A stretch of DNA of 10,777 nt from Sulfolobaceae archaeon (GTDB lineage Archaea > Thermoproteota > Thermoprotei_A > Sulfolobales > Sulfolobaceae): contig JAPYVG010000052.1 of NCBI GenBank assembly GCA_028277025.1, positions 1 to 10,777 of the forward strand, in the 5' to 3' direction. This document shows, one piece after another, positions 7,279-10,777 of this stretch (its first letter is position 1; each line of letters begins with the position of its first letter). Position numbers and translations under genes: made by a program. A model generated the notes under the pieces. It searched no databases and was not told where the DNA came from. It saw only the letters and a list, made by a program, of their open reading frames with translations.

Positions 7279-8526
7279 ATATAAATATTTATCTATTCTC
7301 TGCTGTCTTTCTATATTTGTTTTATCTTTTAAATTATCTAATAATTTACTGTGGAGAAACGTTGAAATTTGATATACATTTATATTATCCTCTTTACTAA
7401 TTGCCCTAACGAATTCTTTAACACACGGTGATAATCTTTGATAATCATATCTTTGTACCAATGTTCCAAATATATGAGACCCAGGAATCTTATCGTCTAC
7501 TTTATTTATTTTATTTTTAATATCGATTAATGTTGATAATAATAAATATAGTTCATTACTTTCAATGTTAGATAAAAATTTATCTAACTCCAAACCAGCA
7601 AAACTTATTGCAGGTAAAATTTCCTTCAATTCACCTATTATTATATCATACATTAATATTTTAGATCCTACCTCATAAATTCTTAATACTAGCGCGTAAA
7701 ATGAATCCTCTAACTCCTTTTTACTTAAATTATCATACATTCTCCAGCTTAAGTAAATATCACTTGATTGTATAACATTAACTTGTCCATATGATCCGTA
7801 AATATCACCTTCTGCCTTATATACTTTACCGCCGTTAGCTAATAGATCCTTGTTAAATATCTTAATTTTTTTATATCCATTTTCATCAAATCTTTCATAT
7901 ATTTTATTTAATTTAATTTTAGCAAAATATATAGAGAAACCTGTAAATCCACTGAATTTGTCTCCTAAAAATGACGCATATCCGATATCATAGAAAATAT
8001 TAGATGGATAAGCGTAATTTGAAATAGAAGATAATAATAAGAGAATTAATAAATTTTCGTATTTATTAAAATCATATTTACTTACATTTATACGAGATAT
8101 CAATCTCTCGTTATTAAGCTTATTACCGGTCCTACCACCATACTTATATAAATTCATTAAAAACGAATACACACCTTCTATTCTATATACTTCATTAATA
8201 TTAAGAAAATTATTTCCTGGCTCTATTTTCTTCCACAGCTGAAAAGATGATAGAGATACGTATTGTAAACTTATTACTGGAATATATAAAATATATGAGG
8301 AAACTTTTTCAGTAACTTTCAGATCTACGTTACTTATAAGACCCTTTTTAAACATCTTAAATCTCTTAAGGTCTATTGGGACAATAAGATCACCATACTG
8401 ATGATAAGAAATATTAAACCTAGATGCCAATTTTTGTTTAGTATCTTCACTAAAATTAGTCTTTGTAAGCTTCTCAAGATGCTCTAAGAACACAGTTTCT
8501 AAATTTCTCTCCACAACTTTTTCCAT
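7240..8526 (-). CDS. Uncharacterised 428-aa protein in the defence locus
   Basis: A complete 428-aa protein that I do not recognise. No P-loop, methyltransferase, HKD, PD-(D/E)XK or zinc motif is evident, and only one cysteine was noticed (near residue 384). It is soluble-looking, rich in lysine, leucine, isoleucine and tyrosine. The longest hydrophobic run (LLILLLLSSISNY, about 159-171) is short and more likely a buried helix than a membrane span. A glycine-rich stretch (SFLGDKFSGFTGF, about 185-197) and NGGKVYKAEGDIYGSYGQ (231-248) follow. A TATA box 27 bp before the ATG at 8526 supports the start. It lies between the helicase/nuclease pair and the methylase, on the opposite strand from both, and overlaps the nuclease gene by 39 bp. 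Its very low GC content matches the nuclease gene, suggesting they moved together. It could be a lineage-specific DISARM subunit, an immunity or regulatory factor, or an unrelated passenger. Confidence 0.8.
   Translation of the reverse strand: MEKVVERNLETVFLEHLEKLTKTNFSEDTKQKLASRFNISYHQYGDLIVPIDLKRFKMFKKGLISNVDLKVTEKVSSYILYIPVISLQYVSLSSFQLWKKIEPGNNFLNINEVYRIEGVYSFLMNLYKYGGRTGNKLNNERLISRINVSKYDFNKYENLLILLLLSSISNYAYPSNIFYDIGYASFLGDKFSGFTGFSIYFAKIKLNKIYERFDENGYKKIKIFNKDLLANGGKVYKAEGDIYGSYGQVNVIQSSDIYLSWRMYDNLSKKELEDSFYALVLRIYEVGSKILMYDIIIGELKEILPAISFAGLELDKFLSNIESNELYLLLSTLIDIKNKINKVDDKIPGSHIFGTLVQRYDYQRLSPCVKEFVRAISKEDNINVYQISTFLHSKLLDNLKDKTNIERQQRIDKYLYLSRYVRNKLTKT
7272..7295. repeat. Near-perfect palindrome at the convergent gene junction
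   Basis: Two 11-bp arms, TAGATAAATAT (7272-7282) and ATATTTATCTA (7285-7295), are exact reverse complements separated by AA. The palindrome contains the nuclease gene's stop codon (7276-7278) and encodes part of the C-terminus of the opposite gene. It could form a hairpin in either transcript or be a protein-binding site. All pairs but two are A-T, so the hairpin would be weak at high temperature. Confidence 0.6.
7296..7330 (+). terminator. Possible pyrimidine-rich terminator of the helicase/nuclease operon
   Basis: After the palindrome the plus strand becomes a pyrimidine-rich run with several T stretches, ending TTTTATCTTTT. This fits T-rich termination of the helicase operon about 20-50 bases past its stop. 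It overlaps the coding region of the opposite gene, so codon composition could also produce it. Confidence 0.35.
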
Positions 8527-8549
8527 GAATATAACTATCTTTACACATA

Positions 8550-8557
8550 TTAATAAG
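8550..8557 (-). promoter_or_regulatory. TATA box of the 428-aa gene
   Basis: The minus strand reads CTTATTAA, centred about 27 bp before the ATG at 8526, at the distance expected for a leaderless transcript. The preceding bases GTAATA are a poor BRE, so this may be a weaker promoter than the one for the helicase operon. Confidence 0.5.
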
Positions 8558-8614
8558 TATTACCAGATTTTGGTATTATCTCATTACCTTCTCAAGTATA
8601 ACTAACATTTTAAC

Positions 8615-8626
8615 AAAACTTATAAT
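8615..8626 (+). promoter_or_regulatory. BRE/TATA promoter of the methyltransferase gene
   Basis: CTTATAAT at 8619-8626, preceded by AAAA, is centred about 26 bp before the ATG at 8649. This is the leaderless spacing and supports 8649 over the in-frame ATG at 8673. The methylase therefore has its own promoter, separate from the helicase operon. Confidence 0.65.
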
Positions 8627-8648
8627 TTCGGTCTTCTCTCTTTATTAC

Positions 8649-10777
8649 ATGAGCCAAGACCTTTGTAATACGATGTATTCCAGCTTATCTTCATCATGTG
8701 ATAGGTTAAAATTTAATAGACTAACTTTAACAGTTATCAGAAAAAATGGTAACCTACTTATTCTAGAAAAGGATAAAAACAAACCAATTCTCCTAATCTC
8801 TTGTCCAAAGGACACTGCAGACCCGCTTTCTATTAATTACTTATCAAAAGCCATCTGTGACGCACAAGCCGTTAAGAACGAGTACGGATTTACTCCATTT
8901 ATAGCAACAATTAGCTCTTCGGTTTCCGCAATTTTCACCCCAATAGAAAACATGTGCAAAAAACCACTATCCCTTGATGATTATTCTACAATTATTTCGC
9001 ATTACCGTTTTACAATAATTCCTACTACACAATCTGAATTTGAAAAATTATTGGACGAAATAACTAAGGGAGAAGCTGAGAAGAAAAAGAAGGATATCCA
9101 AAGCTATTTAGTCGTCTATCTGAGAGATTACGTTTTGAAAACCATTATAGACTACCTTGAGGATCATAAGTCACTTTTCACGCAACCTGAAGTTTTATCA
9201 AGACTAAACGATGAGGCTAAGAAACTAGGCTATGAAAATGGCATTTCCACTGATAAGGAAGCTAAGGGAAGCTTGTATCTAGATAACTTGCTTCGAATGA
9301 TGGCTTACGTTCTCGTAGATAAAATAATATTTTACAAAATATTGGAAAATTATTACAACCTTAAGAGGCTCATACCATTATATAAAAGTGGAGTAGTAAA
9401 GAATAATCTGGAGTACTTAGCTAAGCTAAATGAATTATTTGAGGAGGCTGAATACAAGTCGGGAAACTTTGACGTAATATTTAACACTGGAATATACGAC
9501 TTAATACAATTAGGCAATGATAGCGAAATTGCCCAAGTACTTGACTCACTAATTGAATTATTAGAATCTCAAGATTTGGATCAATTTACTAAAATTGTAG
9601 GTTATATTTATGAAGACCTAATTCCTCCTGAAGAAAGGCACAAGTTAGGTCAATTTTATACACCTTCACCCATAGTAGAACTAATTACAAAGTGGGCTGT
9701 TAGAAGTGCAGATTATAAAGTTCTAGATGCAGGTTCTGGTTCTGGAACTTTTATCTCCGAGGCCTATGACAGACTATTTTACCTTAAAACAGGAAAAGAA
9801 ATTGATATAGTCAATGGAATAATTCCTACTCACTCAGAGCATTCCTCTATTCTAGGGAAATTATATGCCGTAGACATAAATCCCTTCGCTGCCCATTTGA
9901 CTGCCATGAGGTTAAGCCTTAAGTCTCCTAAATATCCTGCTAAGGACATGAATATAGTAATTGGAGACTTCTTCAAAATAAAGCCTGCTCAAAGCTTACT
10001 TTTACCTCATAAGACTGTAGGAGGAAAAGAGGAGTACAGAAGCGTTATATTTTCTAATTTTGATGCAATAATAGGCAATCCTCCTTACACTAGATGGAAT
10101 GACCTAAGTGAAGAAGAGAGGAGGACAATAAGGGATGAAATAGGTAAAGAGTTAAACGAGTACAATTTAATGCCAAAAAAGGGGGAAGGTCTACCGTTAT
10201 ATGTTCACTGGATAGTTCACGCTGAAAGATTCCTTAAAGATCACGGAAAACTTGGAATGATTATAAGCAACATGTGGCTACAGACAGATTATGGTAAAGA
10301 CTTTGGCAAATATCTGTTGGATCATTTCAAGATAAAGGCGTTAATTGACATTCCGCAAAAAATATTTGTCGCATTAATAACTACCGTAATACTGTTAGCC
10401 GAAAAGGAAAGTAATGAAACTAATAGAATGAATAACAGAGTACTTATAGCTAGGATAACTGCTACTGATGAGAAAAAGGTTACTGAGGCTTTAAAATGTA
10501 TAGAGAGTTCTTTAGATGTACACTACGAGTTTGATGAAAGTAAACTAAAAGAATGTGAAGGGTTATGGTTTAAGTTTGTTAATCAATCCGAAATTCAGAC
10601 AGATCAGAAATGGATTACATTATTCTTTAATGTAACTGCATATGAAGAGTTAGAAAGATTAGTAAAAGAAGGTAAAATGATAAGGTTAGGAGATTGGTTT
10701 GAGCCAAGCTATGGTAACGCTGTTTACCTCTGTTTAGCGAGTTGGGGACTAGTTAACGGCACAAGAAATTATGGAGC
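8649..10777 (+). CDS. N6-adenine DNA methyltransferase, DISARM/type IIG-like (3' end cut by window edge)
   Basis: An open frame of 709 codons with no stop before the right edge. It transfers a methyl group from S-adenosylmethionine to adenine N6 in DNA. Motifs appear in the order X-I-IV: motif X GQFYTP (334-339), motif I VLDAGSGSGTF (358-368) for SAM binding, and catalytic motif IV NPPY (477-480). The lead-in YEDLIPPEERHKLGQFYTP is typical of the Eco57I/type IIG/DrmMI/PglX group. About 330 residues precede motif X. Residues 24-100 resemble the HSDR_N/type III restriction nuclease fold (helix SKAICDAQAVKNEYG then strand FTPFIATIS), but the usual PD...ExK positions read GN...SCPK, so nuclease activity looks lost. 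Beyond 540 a target-recognition region probably begins. In class 1 DISARM this role is drmMI; a stand-alone type IIG enzyme or a BREX PglX are alternatives. It is less AT-rich than the 428-aa and nuclease genes. The methylase call is firm. Confidence 0.9.
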   Translation, partial: MSQDLCNTMYSSLSSSCDRLKFNRLTLTVIRKNGNLLILEKDKNKPILLISCPKDTADPLSINYLSKAICDAQAVKNEYGFTPFIATISSSVSAIFTPIENMCKKPLSLDDYSTIISHYRFTIIPTTQSEFEKLLDEITKGEAEKKKKDIQSYLVVYLRDYVLKTIIDYLEDHKSLFTQPEVLSRLNDEAKKLGYENGISTDKEAKGSLYLDNLLRMMAYVLVDKIIFYKILENYYNLKRLIPLYKSGVVKNNLEYLAKLNELFEEAEYKSGNFDVIFNTGIYDLIQLGNDSEIAQVLDSLIELLESQDLDQFTKIVGYIYEDLIPPEERHKLGQFYTPSPIVELITKWAVRSADYKVLDAGSGSGTFISEAYDRLFYLKTGKEIDIVNGIIPTHSEHSSILGKLYAVDINPFAAHLTAMRLSLKSPKYPAKDMNIVIGDFFKIKPAQSLLLPHKTVGGKEEYRSVIFSNFDAIIGNPPYTRWNDLSEEERRTIRDEIGKELNEYNLMPKKGEGLPLYVHWIVHAERFLKDHGKLGMIISNMWLQTDYGKDFGKYLLDHFKIKALIDIPQKIFVALITTVILLAEKESNETNRMNNRVLIARITATDEKKVTEALKCIESSLDVHYEFDESKLKECEGLWFKFVNQSEIQTDQKWITLFFNVTAYEELERLVKEGKMIRLGDWFEPSYGNAVYLCLASWGLVNGTRNYG

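Noticed and set aside
7681..8100. Runs of TAATAATAA-type simple sequence, considered as repeats or an origin
   Set aside because: They translate as ordinary Leu/Asn/Ile codons of the minus-strand gene and show no regular repeat unit.
1817..8526. The ATPase and the 428-aa gene begin with the same 11 bases (ATGGAAAAAGT on the minus strand)
   Set aside because: MEKV is a common protein start, and the similarity does not continue up- or downstream, so it does not indicate a duplicated start region.
7240..8526. 428-aa gene as NurA nuclease (HerA-NurA pair)
   Set aside because: No NurA-type aspartate motif near the N-terminus was seen, and the ATPase in the window is not clearly HerA-like and lies 5 kb away.
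8649..10777. Methylase as BREX PglX
   Set aside because: No PglZ, BrxL or Lon-type gene is visible and the neighbours are helicase/DUF1998/PLD, so DISARM fits better; PglX is kept only as an alternative because the C-terminus is missing.

Overview
The window looks like a defence island from a thermoacidophilic crenarchaeon, most likely a member of the Sulfolobales. The DNA is AT-rich, arginine is mostly AGA/AGG and isoleucine often ATA. Three of the four mapped promoters have a TATA box centred about 26-28 bp before the start codon, which is the leaderless pattern. The one tightly coupled gene has a GGTGAG Shine-Dalgarno. The order is inferred from style alone; no taxonomic marker gene is present.

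Layout, left to right. (1) A minus-strand operon: a 522-aa AAA+/STAND-type P-loop ATPase (259-1827) followed by a small gene cut by the window edge (1-241). (2) A 136-bp divergent promoter region (1828-1963) with two identical, inverted BRE/TATA cores. (3) A plus-strand pair overlapping by ATGA: a 943-aa SF2 DEAH helicase (1964-4795) and an 828-aa protein with a DUF1998/MZB-like region and a C-terminal single-HKD phospholipase-D-type nuclease domain (4792-7278). (4) A minus-strand 428-aa protein of unknown family (7240-8526), whose 3' end overlaps the nuclease gene tail to tail by 39 bp. (5) A short divergent promoter region (8527-8648). (6) A plus-strand N6-adenine DNA methyltransferase, open at the right edge (8649-10777, 709 codons seen).

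Helicase + DUF1998 protein + PLD nuclease + DNA methyltransferase is the signature of DISARM (drmA, drmB, drmC, and drmMI in class 1). I read the locus as a compact archaeal DISARM or DISARM-like anti-virus system. It differs from the standard form in four ways: drmB and drmC appear fused in one polypeptide; no drmD (SNF2 helicase) or drmE is visible; an ATPase operon shares a mirrored promoter with drmA; and an unrecognised 428-aa gene sits between the core and the methylase. The expected logic is that the methylase marks host DNA while the helicase/DUF1998/PLD complex handles unmarked incoming DNA. This is inference from family knowledge and has not been shown for this locus.

No tRNA, rRNA, CRISPR array, transposase or attachment site was seen. 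There is no gene-free stretch longer than 136 bp.
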